The position numbers and the translations under genes were made by a program. DNA of 64,000 nt from Melastoma dodecandrum (taxonomy: Eukaryota; Streptophyta; Magnoliopsida; Myrtales; Melastomataceae), in contig JARUPY010000387.1 of the NCBI GenBank assembly GCA_029817715.1, forward strand, positions 3,720,001 through 3,784,000. Reading direction: 5' to 3'. The first letter of the stretch is position 1; the number at the start of each line of letters is the position of its first letter. The notes under the pieces were generated by a model, which had not been told where the DNA came from, searched no databases, and saw only the letters and a list, made by a program, of their open reading frames with translations. Below, piece by piece: positions 45,431-57,750 of the stretch.

Positions 45431-48042
45431 TCAACCCGAGTCCGTGACGAATGCACGGGCCGCTTGCATGTACTGCCTTCTGTACTCGTCGATTCTGAAG
45501 ATCCTCTCCAGTATAAGGGATGCCTTTTGGCTGGCCTCTGTAGTACCGAATTCTGCGACCTTAATGATTGCTGGGATGGCCGACATTTTAGCCAGGTAGT
45601 AGCATCCGTTCTCCCAGAATTCTTCCTGCACGAGTGTTGCAAGCGCTTCCGTGACAGCTTCATGTGATTCTGTCTCTTCTCTCTCTAAGACGTCGATCAG
45701 AGGGGCCACAGCGCCCGCTTTGACTAAACAGAATATGTCCTTATCTGTGCACCGCCTTTCGTGGACTTCACAAGACGTGACTGCAGGAGGCGGGACACAC
45801 AACCACCTTGATTTTCTGGATTTTTCAAGGGACCCTGTGTTCTGTGACAACTGAGACAGTGAGATCGCGGCACTACGACTTGCAAGCGGCATTCCTGAGG
45901 ATAGCAATTTCACCAGCTGAGGAACGACGCCATTTTCTACTGCATAAAGCTGGAGTTTCTTGTCAGAGGGACTTGTGAATCGGATTAGGACACGTGCGGT
46001 GCCCTCTGCGAATGTGCCATCTCCACAATCGGCGGAAATTGCGGTTTCCAAAGCAGAAGCCAGTTCTGACAACAAGGTAGGAAGAAGGTTTGCCTTCCTC
46101 ATTATCTCAGTCACTTTCTTATCGGTCAGAGGAAGGTTGCCAAGTATGCCAACCGCAGCGGCCCTCTCGCTCTCATTCGTGGAGTATGACATGATGTCGA
46201 GAAGATTAAGCAGATGATGCTCTCCAAAACTCTCTCCCAATTCATTTCCCGAGTCTTTGGAAAGGCTGTGCAGCAGCTTCAATGCGCTAATCCTGATCTT
46301 GGAGTTGTTTTCTACGATAAATGGCAGAATCAGATGGGTTGCGCCATTTTCCTTCATTTTCCTCCTAACTTTGGATGCGCTGGGATGAGTCGAAACGCTG
46401 TTGAGGGCCTGTAACAGGTGGTTCTGAATCCTAGGGCTGGACTGATTCAGCAGAGAGAGCATCTGCTGAGCAACTCGTGGGTTGACAAGGGCAGATTCAC
46501 ATTCTGCGATCCTTGCCAGGATCGCTGATACCGGCTCTCGAAGAGTCATAAGAACAGATGTAACAGAGAACAGTAGCTGAAGCAAATATCCGACAATCCC
46601 AGTGTTGACAAGCCGAGGGACATTCTCCGTCAGGCTCATCAACTTCTGTAGGGCGCTCAAAGAGCATATCTTAGCCTCTAGCTTGCCTGCACTCAGCATA
46701 TTCACAAGGGGATCAACTGCTCCGTGTTCTCCAAGAGCAGATTTATGCTGATCTGTTAGTTCCATCCTACAGACTGCGGAGGCCATAAGGATCTTACTCA
46801 TTTCCGAACCTGCGTGAAGTCGAGGACAACAAAATGAGCGGCAAAGATCGGTTTAATTTGCAGGAAGAACTGGAAACGATGTTTTCTATGCCCTAACCTT
46901 CTTTCAGATATTGCACCAGTGGCTTGAAATATCCGGCTTCGGCCATGTGAAGTGCATTTTGTGTATTACTCGAAAGAGCATTCAGCAACTTTGTTGCATT
47001 GCTTGCGGCAACAGAGTCTTCTCCGTGAAGAATGGCCACCAGTGTCACAATACACCCTTGAATCTTTTGCAGACGTCGTCTGGCTGCTGGAAGGTTCGAT
47101 AGACTAAGAAGTATGCCAACGGCTTCCCTGCTCTCTTCGACATCCTCGGATAGAGATCCCACTATAGCAGACAATGAAGCGGCTTCTGCCAGTTTGTCCT
47201 GACAGAATAAAAGGAAATGCTTTCTTAGTACCCATGCAGAAAAATCGTAGTTTCTGAGATAGCCCAGCTCGACGAGTACCTACCTTGATTACGGCATTTT
47301 CATCTGACGAGAGGGCTCTAAGGATGCGAAGCATGGTCAGCCGGTTGTTCCCCTTAACAGAACTCAGCCTGTTGCACAGAACAGAGATTATTCCTTGGTT
47401 CTCAATCCACTCACGACTTGCATGGCCACGACGAATCAAGTCCCACAGCACCAGCAATGAATGCCGCAGCTCCTCCTCATCCCCGCGCTTCAGTCGCAAG
47501 GTGACATCATCGACGTCGAGGACAACTATCTCTTCCTTGATGATTCCTCGCTCCTCCACCGTCTCCTCCGTCTCAGACTTGCTGTGATATCCCGAATCGC
47601 TGCTGGTACTCGTCCTCAGGCTCGTGACCTGGCTAGTCCCAAAGCTGGTAGTCATCAACTCTCTGTATAAATCCCCGATTCTCCGTTTGGCTTCGGTTGG
47701 AAAGCCAACTCCTGCAAACAGAACCAGTCCTAACGATCTCCCGAGATCACGTGTCAAATCCTCAATCTTCCTTGCCAAACACCCTGAATCGGCCTGTTTG
47801 ATCAAATTTCCAGCTCGCGAGAACTCCTTAACTAGAGACTCGACGGCTTTCTTAACAGAATTTTCGTCTTTGCCCACGCTCAGCACGGGTAACTCATCGA
47901 CAACTGGCCCAAACTTCTCCAGGAGAAATGTGAATTTGGACAAGGCCCCTCCCTTGGAGACGCAATCTCTAGCCGATGATATTACACCATGGATCGATGC
48001 ACGTAGCTCTGATACAACGACAGGCAAGCTCTTGTCATCCAT
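45431..48042 (-). CDS. Armadillo-repeat protein, PUB43/44-like but lacking a U-box
   Basis: Exons on the minus strand are 48042-47284, 47198-46898 and 46809-45431; they join in frame to 813 codons (812 aa). The first 130 residues are helical (LPVVVSELRASIHGVISSAR, FTFLLEKFGPVVDELPVLS), like the N-terminal domain of plant U-box proteins. Residues about 160-185 are an acidic linker. The rest is tandem armadillo repeats, e.g. HKSALGEHGAVDPLVNMLSA, AAAVGILGNLPLTDKKVTEI, LYAVENGVVPQLVKLLSSG. The insert SRKSRWLCVPP with CTDKDIFCLVKAGAVAPLID is characteristic of the PUB43/44 (SAUL1) group. No U-box sequence (CPI...DPV...G) occurs anywhere, so E3 activity of its own is not expected. It may act as an adaptor or a dominant competitor. 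An evening-element-like motif lies 0.54 kb upstream. Confidence 0.85.
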
Positions 48043-49167
48043 AAGTTATGCCATGTAAACACCAAAGAGTCACCGATACGAAGGAGGAGGATTACAATCT
48101 AGGGAAGAGTGGAAGTCGCAGGAATCGACAACGAATAAGAAGAAACACGAGGAAAGGAAAGGGGGAAACTGCAGATATATAAAAAGACTTTCTTGATGAG
48201 GTCGTTCGAAAGCGTGAAGAATGGGGGGAAGAAGGAAATGCAAGAGAGCAACAGAGGAGACCGACCAGACAGACAAAAAGACTTGGCCTTTCATCCTAAT
48301 AAGAAATCTCTCCCCTTTCCCCCGTTCATACTCTCCCGACACGCCCACAAACTGTGATGAGGGGAATAAGATAGGATTAGCAGCCAAGACGAGAGACGGA
48401 GTCAATGTTGCGATGGCCTTTTCTACTCTCCCCGCCAATCCTCACCGTCCGGCTTCAGCACAGCATCACCCGACAGTCAAAGTCCGAAACCGACGAAGAG
48501 AAAACAAGATTTGAGCATTTTCGTGTAACTCTCTCTCCCCCCAACAAAGTCTGCCTGACAGGGACAAACAGATATGGACAGATATTTTAGCAAGTCAATT
48601 CAAGGATGATTTTAACTACTTGCAGGAAGGAAAGCCGCCAAACGTTCGTGCCAACAGGGTTGACGATTCCGAATACTGCTTTGTACAACATACTTGTATT
48701 AAATGAACGTTGTCAGTAGGGTTAGGGAGTCATCGATGCATGCCCGTTGCGCCGTGTTGAGACCGTCGCATCATCTTCGTCTGACTGGGCATTATTGATC
48801 ATTACACCCGACAACTATTGGAGTACTTGTTTGGCGTCTGTCCTTGGGAGAAAGTCGCATCTGGAAGGCTTAGTGCTGATGAAAGAAAAATAAAAAAGTT
48901 GCAGCTGTTGGGGAGGAATGTGCTGTTTTGCCTTTTGCTTTTTCGCTTTTGCGTGCATGGAGAAGGAACGGATTGGATCAAAGTCACCAAAGAGGGAAAG
49001 AGAAAAAGCATAAAAGCGAAAGATGGATTCGGCGGAATTGGATTGGACTGGATGAAAGCCAGGAAGGCTCGCTCGCAAAGATACTTAGAAGTTAGAATTC
49101 AAAGTAAGCAGTCGGAAAAGTGAGTAAAAGGATCACGTGTGAAACGAGCGATCAGCTTGGTTGCAAT
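48043..49167. other. Upstream region of the armadillo-repeat gene
   Basis: No gene is seen. The part next to 48042 is the leader and promoter of the minus-strand gene. An evening-element match is at 48580-48588. Purine-rich sequence with an open frame of no known family follows (48818-49123). Confidence 0.5.
48580..48588 (-). promoter_or_regulatory. Evening-element match upstream of the armadillo-repeat gene
   Basis: Plus-strand AGATATTTT equals AAAATATCT on the minus strand, the exact evening element bound by CCA1/LHY/RVE MYB factors. It is about 540 bp upstream of the minus-strand start at 48042 and in the gene's own orientation. A 9-mer can occur by chance, so regulation is only suggested. 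Confidence 0.35.
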
Positions 49168-49440
49168 CTACTTGTTTTCGATTTGGCTGGACTCTATATC
49201 TTGGCTCCTAACGATGTTGGCAAGAAGTTCTAGTAGTCCCCGGATGACGTCGTCGTCTAGGCTGACCGCGTATGTGTTCAAGTACTCCCCTCTTATTTTC
49301 GTCAGGTCGATCTCGGCTCGAGTCAAGATGGCCCTTCTCAGGGAGTCTTCGTCTGTTCTGATCCTGGCAACTGTTGTCCCTATCACCCGAATGTTTTTTG
49401 TCAGAACCAGCGGTAGAACGTCAGCATTGAACAGTTAATG
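49168..49440 (-). pseudogene. Annexin C-terminal fragment
   Basis: The minus strand encodes ADVLPLVLTKNIRVIGTT, then RIRTDEDSLRRAILTRAEID and LTKIRGEYLNTYAVSLDDD. This matches the fourth annexin repeat (plant form: TDEDALTRVVVTRAEIDM, then KEEY). The usual GxGT-type calcium loop is not intact here, and no upstream annexin repeats or start are found in the next kilobases. The reading is open to 49168. I call it a fragment left by duplication or deletion. Confidence 0.7.
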
Positions 49441-49791
49441 AGATGATATGCACGTCGGGCGAAGATCGGACGGCCAAACCTCCGCAACATGCTTCTCTGA
49501 TGCATCGATGCAACAGAGGACTGCTATCATTTCGGCAACTCTTAACATCTTAGTTAGAAATCACGGGTCGATACGGCTAATTGGGTAAAGGTAAACAGCA
49601 GAATTGACTCTAGCTGTTTGGAGATGATAAGAAAACATCGTCGAACAAAATTCCGTAGTCCTGCTTGTACAACAGAAAGGTGGACCGTAATTGAGAGAGA
49701 TTCCCATTCGTTAGAATCCGTAGGCCGTGATCGTCGTTGTCAATATGTTTCTTCTCGACAGCTTTATGCCACAATGCTGCCTCTGACTATG

Positions 49792-50490
49792 TGTCACGGG
49801 GTAAAACTCGATATCAAGGAAATTATTATGTGGGCGTCGAAACTCGGCATCGAGACCGACCAGCCACTCAACACATATCCAGCAGAAACATTTGTATACT
49901 TATCTATTGTTCCTTTTGAGAAACAACTCAACCTTTATTAGAACTAAAAAATGTATAACTCTCTTTTCAGCCTATGCCCATTTACAAGCCTTCTTATAGG
50001 AGTCGTGCATATTCACCAAGCTATACAATCATTCTCAGGGGTACCATAAATAAGCGCCCTCTAATACCCTTTGGGATCACACACTTTCTTAATCTATGCG
50101 CCCTTTATAAGTGTTGTGGCTGTCCAAGGGGAACCCGCCCAAGGAACATGCCCTTTTACCAACACCACCTTCTCAAGGGTCAGATTCTTTCATACGCACC
50201 CCTCACAAAGTAACGCGTCCATTGCCCGTGCTTCTTCACGAACGTTGCTCATGAGACTGCCCACGAGCATCCCTCAAGCCTCCTTGTCTGAGTATTCTGG
50301 TCACGTTGCGCCCCGTGCCCAACTTCATTGTCCGAGCACCGACTCGAACCTCACTTGATCCGTCAAGTATCAACGAACGCACCTACGCTCGCTGTTGTCC
50401 ATGCACTCCGACCCATGAACACTGCCCAAGTAGCCTTGCTCAAGCATCAGTAGATGACGGGCACCGACCCTCGTCTTGTCCCGATGACAC
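49792..50490 (+). repeat. Dispersed LTR-like repeat, copy 2 (plus orientation)
   Basis: It starts TGTCACGGGGTAAAACTCG and aligns along its length with the minus strand of 10203-10884. Shared blocks are near 50060 (CCCTTTGGGATCACAC), near 50285-50310 (GAGTATTCTGGTCACGTTG) and near 50333-50369 (CGAGCACCGACTCGAACCTC, then ACTTGATCCGTCAAGTAT). The right end is not sharp (about 50490). The copies differ throughout, so they are old. Confidence 0.6.
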
Positions 50491-50872
50491 TAGGCAACTT
50501 CCATATCCACGACTTCCTTGTCATACCTAAAGCACCTCACCAATCCGACTAAGACCTGTGAAATAGACTGATACTCGTAAATCGAGCGCATTCCGAAGTT
50601 CTAAATAAAAGCAGTTCATCTTTTCGCACTATCAAATGGCAGCCTTTCTCCTTTTATGTATTATACCATTTCCGAAGAGGAAAGGCAGTGTGCCTAGGAT
50701 ATCCTCTTCCAAAGAACAATCGAACAAGGAACAATGTGCTTACCTCCCCGCAATCTAGTGTTGGGAGACGACGCGCAGGCGATCTCCATGATTGAGAGCA
50801 AACGCTTAATTCCTTTTCTCTTTGCTTGCAACGCGTCCTTTCGCAAACCTCGCATCCCTCTTCGTGGGTATC

Positions 50873-51446
50873 TGCTAAACTTTTGTGTACGTGATTCTCC
50901 TGAGTTTGTACATATCACCACCAATGTCAGTATACTGTTTGTATATGTAGGCCACGTTTCGTACATGTCAATTGAATGTTCATATATGTCGCCATTATTT
51001 TCGTACACATTAGATAATTATTCATACATGTAACCCTTATTTTTTTACATGTCATTTAACTGTTCATACATGTAATCCTTCTTTTCATATATGTCATTGT
51101 ATTATTCGTACATGTTATTTAACAGTTCATACATGTACATACATTTAGAATAGTTAAATGTACGAATTTGACGCCGACATATAGGAACAATTAAATGACA
51201 TGTACGAGAATAATGGTTTATGAACAATTCAATGTCATGTATGAAAATAAGGGTTACATATATGAATAGATGACTGACACATGAAAAAAATGTGACATAT
51301 ATGAATAGTTAATTGTCATATATGAATCTCGAGCTACATGTACGAACTGACATGTACAAAACTTAGGCATACAAGTACAAATAGTGCATTAATATTTGAA
51401 GTCACATGTACGAACTCAAAAGAATCCTGTACACGGGAGTTTAGCA
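50873..51446. mobile_element. Fold-back element with TACATGTA-rich arms
   Basis: The left arm runs from TGCTAAACTTTTGTGTACGT through GATTCTCCTGAGTTTGTACAT and many repeats of TCATACATGTA or TTCATATATGTC. The right arm, read backwards, gives TGCTAAACTCCCGTGTACAG, GATTCTTTTGAGTTCGTACATG and the same TATATGTC-type units. The two halves are inverted copies made largely of a degenerate unit of about 20-30 bp. No coding capacity. It resembles plant fold-back or MITE-type elements. Confidence 0.7.
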
Positions 51447-51526
51447 TTGACCTCTTGCCACTTATCTGGCCCTTGAGGACTACTACCGGCTGGTGGGTTC
51501 CTGTACCGATTTCTAGGTCACGACTA

Positions 51527-51694
51527 AAATCTTGTGTTCGGGATTCCCGTGAGTTCGGACATGTAACTACCGACATTGGCAACTGTTCAAATATATCAGC
51601 GATTTTGTTCAGATATGTCCGCGCTTTTTTTTAAATGTTGTTTTATTGTTCCAATATTATGTCCGAACTCACGAAAGTACCATACACGAGATTG
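51527..51694. mobile_element. Second, shorter fold-back element of the same family
   Basis: The left end AATCTTGTGTTCGGGATTCC, then CGTGAGTTCGGACATGTAAC, is mirrored at the right end, which reads AATCTCGTGTATGGTACTTT, then CGTGAGTTCGGACAT when complemented. Its left end also aligns directly with the left end of the larger element at 50873. The two are therefore relatives about 80 bp apart. Confidence 0.65.
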
Positions 51695-53302
51695 TAACCC
51701 TGGTTTTTATTGCAATGACCGCTGACAATAAGATCAAACTCGCTCCATCCCCAATGTGCTCATTTGATTGGGGGGAATAAGACAAGGAGAAGATCGTGCG
51801 ACCATTTGTAGGGAACAGTTCCCTTGATGTTGGATTTGGTTCAGCCTCAGTTTTTCTGTATGTACTGGGTCTAATAGCTTGCAATCAACATGTAGCGGGG
51901 AGTGATATAGGGAGATTTGTTTCAAACTATCGTTAATTCATAAAATAATTTATTGTATAGATACAAGTTTTCAAAATTCGATAAATATCGTCTCGAAACT
52001 CATAGTTATAAACAATAAGTTCAATTTATAAAGAACTCATTATTTTTAACAGTGATTTCAGTAGAAGAATTTTGAGAGTATAAGCAATATCATGAACACG
52101 TTGTTTTACTAAAGAACTCGTTATTAGAAACAACGAGTTCCGAAACATATAAAATCTAAAGAATTGGTCGTTTCTAACAATGAGTTCACTCTACGACTGA
52201 GACATAACAATGGAAATTTTTTTTCTTAAGACAAGAGGAGGTTTTTTATTAGAAACAACGAGTTTCCTAGGAGCCACTTAAAAACTATCTAGTTGCGCTA
52301 AATCAAACACCCCCTCCGCATCTCCGCCCTCGTCCTCCCCGTCCAGCGCTTCCACCTTCATCCTCCGCCTTGGCCGTCATCCTCCACAAATCCGTCCTCA
52401 TCTTCCTCGTCCGGTGCCTCCGTCTCCTCTGTCATGGTAAGTGGCCATCTCGGTCTTCATCGTCTATAATTCATCGATGTTGATTTTTGAGATGATAAGG
52501 CGCTTAGTTTGGAGGCTTGCTTGTTTTTGCAAAGTAATTGTCGGATTGTTTGACGGATCAAGAAGACGGCATCGTGTAAATACTCATCTTTACAGTGTCT
52601 TCTATTAATCTATTGATTTTCACGAATGTGCTTGTTGTTAATGAAGTGAATTATTATAAATGTCCGATAAAGAGCATTACAGACACAAACAATATAAATT
52701 ATGTCGATTTAGAGAGAATGTTATGTGTGCGTGTATACATTGAAAAGATTAATAATTACTCATAGATATATGATTATTGAGTATGAGTGAAACAAAAGAA
52801 ATCAAACTTTAAAATTATAACTTTCTCAATGGGTGAATTCAGAATTATAAAGTCCGATTTCAGAATATTATCTTAGAAATTTTGAAATTAAATACTTTAT
52901 TTTCAAACTAGAAAATCGAATTAGCCTTTTTTTTGGGAGGAGGGAGAAGAGGAGTACGAGGTTGCTTGGACGATTAGAACAATCACACCAAGTAAAAAAA
53001 ATTAGGATAATTGTATTTGATGGTGACGACAGGGTTGGTTGGTTGGCTTTGGGGGGTGATTAAAAATAAGATTTAAATCACCGTCCTAATCCACTCGGAT
53101 CAACAGGTTAATGTCGGGCCCGTTACCAGAAAATGGGAAAGCGACTCGTGGAGCGACATGGACCACCAGACTTTCATTTCAACAAACGACAAAAGGCAAA
53201 CCTAAATTCCAAACCCAAATGAAATTCGAAATCCCCTGTTTGGGCCGACCAATCAAGACCCAGCAATTGATCACCCAACTCCCCACCACTACTTTCCCCT
53301 GA

Positions 53303-53308
53303 CACGTG
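53303..53308. promoter_or_regulatory. G-box upstream of the first LNK2-like gene
   Basis: CACGTG in the context TGACACGTGTC, about 440 bp before the ATG at 53748. The second LNK2-like gene has a G-box at nearly the same distance. G-boxes are bound by PIF, HY5 and other light-signalling factors; use here is inferred. Confidence 0.45.
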
Positions 53309-53747
53309 TCCGCCACCCACAAAATCGAAACCAGAACAAACCCCCCGAGAAAGAGAAACCTAACAACACCTCGGTACCAACCAAGTACTAGGAATCGCCA
53401 GAGGTCACCTGTGATCCAACACCCGAACTCAGACACGACCATTTTTGTTAGCCCCTCCGAGCTTGTGATCCATGTCCTCCTCCCTTTCTCTCTATCAGTA
53501 TGAAAAGGCTCCCCCTCCGCATGCACGAGAAGTAACGAAATCAATTGTGGGTTAGCATCATTTTTTTTTCTGAAAGAAAAAGGAAGTTTCTTTCTTTGTT
53601 TGGAAGTTTTGATTGCCCGTGTTTTATTTATTTATTGTTCAAAGTTGGTTTCTTTCTTGGTAAGGGAAATCGGCCATGTGTGGTTACAAATACAGGGTCG
53701 GTCTCGAATTGGGTTCCCTTACTGAAACTCGGTATACTTCCATCGAC

Positions 53748-56700
53748 ATGTTTGATTGGAACGACGAAGCGGTATTCCCCCCCATATCTTCATTTCCAGT
53801 TTCTTAATTTTTTTTTATATTTATTTTGGTTTTATCGGTGTCGGCTGCGGCTGCTATAGTTATGTTGTTTTCTTGTCGTAAAAGACGAGATCTTTGGCAG
53901 GCGAAGTGAAACATGATGGTCTTAGTAAGGAGCCGTTGATTGATTTTCTTGGCATGGGTGTATGTGATTTCTCTCTGCCACTATCTGATGGTAGATATTC
54001 GCAGTGAAAAAACTGAAATGCCTCGCTTTAGTTGTTTCGTCTGAAATAGAGATTGCTGGGATCAAAAGGGTGAAAGGATGGGATGTGGCAAAAAATGATT
54101 AATCTGATCCGAGGTTAGCTTGAGGGGCTAAAGGATGTCAGGGGGGTTGAATCATGAGCAAAAGCAATATGCTATGTAGAATGATGGCATGGAAACCCAC
54201 AAAAAGCATGAAAAATCACCCTGGACTGGATAGAGGATATTCACATCAGTTGTACTGTAAGGTCTTATTACCGAAAGGATCCCTCAAGTGATAAGAAATC
54301 TAATTCATGGTGTAGCAAGGATGAATGGCCTCTTAATGTAGATGAAATATATTTTCATGGGCTACTAAACTTCTGCTTAATAACACTAAAATGCCTGGGA
54401 AACATTGGCTTCGCTGATAAAAGACCGTCATCACATTTTTTTCTCATTATTGCATGCTTTGGACAATCTTGAAGAAGCAGTGTTGCGGTGGCCCCATGTT
54501 CTTTTCCATGTTCAGTACTCTGCAGTTCTTCCTGCCACTGATGGCTTGTGATTTCAGATTGCAAATATTATCTGGGGCGAGGCTGGGGACAGTGGTGACC
54601 ATATCGTACCTTATCCCGACAAAGGGGAACAGGATGGGCATAAAAAGTTCCAAAACCAGGAGCCTATGGACAACAAACCTACTGAACACAATTTATCAGG
54701 TGCTAAGCTTGATTTTCAAGGTATAAGACCTGAAAGGAGTGCAGCCTCCAAAACAAATGGACAGAGTTCTGCCTCGGTCATGGCATCGTGGCCCAATGGG
54801 GCTACATCAGAAGTTGCTGAAACTGGCCTTAGTTCTCTGAATGACGAAATGTTCAGTGATTCTGTGCTTAATGGCAAATACTTTGCAGGTCAGGAAATTA
54901 CAAGACAAGTGAAGCATGTACAGTTGCATGGAAATTTTCTTCGTTTCTTAAAATAGAATTTGAGGCACTTTTTTCTGCAGATGAAAATCGAGAACACATT
55001 CGAAGATATTCTGTCCGTCATTCGGAATGGTTTGTGGATTCTGAACAGCTAGACTGGCTTGACGGTGAATCTGAACCATATGTAAACCTAGAAGGTCAAG
55101 AACTCTCAGATTTTGGCAAGTATGGCTGGGAGAACATCGACAGCTTTGACGATATCGACCGAATGTTTAGGTAATCTTTTTGCATGGTTGTAGGCCTCCA
55201 ATGCACGAAAAATTTCCAGTTGGAATTTACATTTAGAAAAGCATCGGTTAAATTCTTCCTATCTGGTGTCATCTTTTTTTACTTTTCAAAATAAAAATGA
55301 GAAGAAAACTAAATGCAAATATTCTTTTTTGGCCACTTCCATCAAAAGTTATGTGAACAGTCCGACTGCAATCGGGCATCATTTCCCTTACGCAAGTAGT
55401 GTGAAACTGTAGGAAAGTATTATATTCACAAGAAGGTTTATTACTTCAAAGGATGATGGTTTCCTTTGGGTGCACATTTCGTTATTCCCTTATTTCTGGA
55501 CTCCAACACCTTGGCCTCGTGACAGACTCCTGCTTCTCACAAGTGTTGATTTTGCAGCAATGCCGATCCCATTTTTCCGTCGATTGCCCTCGGAAACCCT
55601 GACAAGATATGGTCTTCTTCCAATAATAAAAAAAGGGGCCCCCGGGAATCTTTTGGTTCTTCCACTGGGGCTTTAGAGACATCAGAAGTTACGCGAGTCA
55701 AATCAAAATATGGACGAAGTGGACAGTCTGTTGATCTCTCTTTTGAATCAATGTATGATTCTGTATCTCATACTTTTCAGCAGAAAAGTGAGTTGCTGAG
55801 TATTGCAGGAGATGGTGCATATAATAGGGAGGTCAGTGTGACGCGTGGTTTTTGCTACCACTTCTTTCATTCATCTGCAGATATTACATGTATTTTGTCT
55901 TTTCCAGCACAATTTGGCTGTGGAAATGAAGACTCGTCCGGTGAGCTCCCATTTGGCTGCCGAAAAGATCTTCACTCTTAATGAATTTGCTCATAAGGTG
56001 CTCCTTCCAACGTACTAATATTGCCCATTTGTCATTTTTCTCCCTTTAAGTGAAATAGAAGTGATCCATCGTAATTCTCATTGTGGAGTTGTGTCTTCGT
56101 AAGTGCATGGCAGACGTGTTTAATTGACAAAAAAAAAATGAGCAAAATTTGGCACACTGCAGTAATTTACTTGACAATGCAGTAGGAAATATTCTACTTG
56201 ATTGGCTGAGTGGTTTCTTTACTTCAATTGAGGGATTCATCAAATTGCATAGGTGTATGGGCAAGAAAGTTGCCTGAAATTTCAGAAAAAGGCCCGAGGA
56301 AAAGCAAAGGGAAAATCATCGCAACATCTCAACTCCAGATGTTCTGTACCATCGTCAAGCGCATCTGGATTCTACACGCACCATTTAACAGCAGCACTCC
56401 CTCAAGTGTGCCTACCCTTTTCTCAGAGTCAACTGGATGAAGGGGCCGAGACTTTCAATTATCAGCCGATGCAACAATCATATATGACCCCCTCTGCTTT
56501 TACTTATTACACAAATCCATTTGCGCCCACGGACCCTTCTCCGTGTTATCAGCCTGCCTTTCCTGGATATGATGTTACTTCCACTGATGTAGATTCTGCA
56601 GGGAAGCAGCTTGATTCCCCAGGGAAAGCTCCTACTATGACACCTAGAGAAAAAATTGAGAAACTTAGGAGGCGGCAACAGATGCAAGCAATGCTTGCCA

Positions 56701-57750
56701 TCCAGAATCAGCTTCAGCAATTTGGCAATCAAGTCTCTTCTAATGCTATTGCTCAAAATAATTCCCTTGAAAGCCTGAATAAGCTGAAATCTGGGCCTAC
56801 TTATGAGGTCGACAATTTAAGGACTCTTCCTTCTTTAGACGTAGCTTCATCTATCGAGCAAGATGAGTCTAGCACATTATCTGCTGCTGCTGATGGTTAC
56901 CCTGTCGAGGAGGCAGTGCTTCAACAATTACAAGACATGATTTCAAAGGTATTCCTATCCATCTCTGTCGGATTACTTTTAATTAGAAACATCAGCATAT
57001 TACAAACAACGGAGTTGACATGTGCAGCTGGACGTGCCTGTATGTATCGCCATCCGGGATAGCTTGTTCCGATTGGCTACAAGTGCATCGCAGAGGCAGA
57101 AAACAAATTATGTAAATAGCTCCTGTACGTGTACGATGGACCAACATGGAGCTGTAGTCAAGGAAGAGCATGTCGATAGCAAGAGGTCAGCTTACTGAAT
57201 TTATGTCTGCATTACGCCATCCGTTTCTGAAATTGACTTTGGCTCATATGGAAGGCTTTATATGGCCATCGGTCTGAATGATTTTCAATTTATGTTTACA
57301 TGCTTGAAAGCCTTCCCATCAAAGTGTTTGCCAGCACACTTAATGTCTGAAGGAATTTCTGGTGGCCAGTTTCTAGGCTAGCAATTTCGCAAACATGATA
57401 TCTTTGTTAATGTGTGGTTCAGGGAGGTCAATGCAACTGATTCTGAGACGGACACAAATCCCATGGACCGTGCTGTTGCGCATTTGCTCTTTCACCGGCT
57501 GCTTTCAGGCAAGCATCCGGAGACACCAGAATCATCAATGTCCACAAAGCCCACTATTGAACAACAAGAGCCTAACGGGGCCGACCAAGGATTGGACTCT
57601 GGGAGGAGTTCTAAAATAAGCTTCGATTTCTGTTCCCATGGATTGGGAAATCCATGCCGCCTGCCTGCGGATTGCATGGTCATGTCATGCCCCTCTCCAG
57701 ATTATGGTGCCGTTGTGGCTGGAGCCCTCGTTGGGACTTCAAATCCTTGA
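53748..57750 (+). CDS. LNK2: LNK2-like clock/light co-activator, tandem copy 1
   Basis: LNK proteins are plant nuclear co-activators recruited by RVE8/RVE4 MYB factors to evening-phased clock promoters and to light-induced genes. Eight exons (53748-53771, 54558-54888, 54981-55170, 55558-55831, 55908-55997, 56253-56948, 57028-57185, 57423-57750) join to 697 codons (696 aa). The first exon encodes only MFDWNDEA; exon 2 starts IANIIWGEAGDSGDHIVPYP. Conserved blocks follow: YGWENIDSFDDIDRMF (exon 3), FPSIALGNPDKIWSSS (exon 4), TMTPREKIEKLRRRQQMQAM, then LAIQNQLQQFG (exon 6). Last come IAIRDSLFRLATSASQRQ (exon 7) and DTNPMDRAVAHLLFHRLLSG (exon 8). Exon 3 carries about 33 codons absent from copy 2. 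The exon 1 donor is GTATTC, weaker than in copy 2. No damage is seen, so it should be functional. Confidence 0.93.

Larger units (their letters stand above)
49441..53747. other. Repeat-rich 4.3-kb region without a gene
   Basis: It contains the second dispersed-repeat copy (49792-50490), two fold-back elements (50873-51694) and hairpin-rich AT sequence with the CGAGTTC motif (52020-52270). From about 53040 it is the promoter and leader of the first LNK2-like gene, with a G-box at 53303. Open frames here have no family resemblance. Confidence 0.6.

Noticed and set aside
48818..49123. 101-codon open frame near the armadillo-repeat gene
   Set aside because: No start context, no family resemblance, not supported by splice sites.
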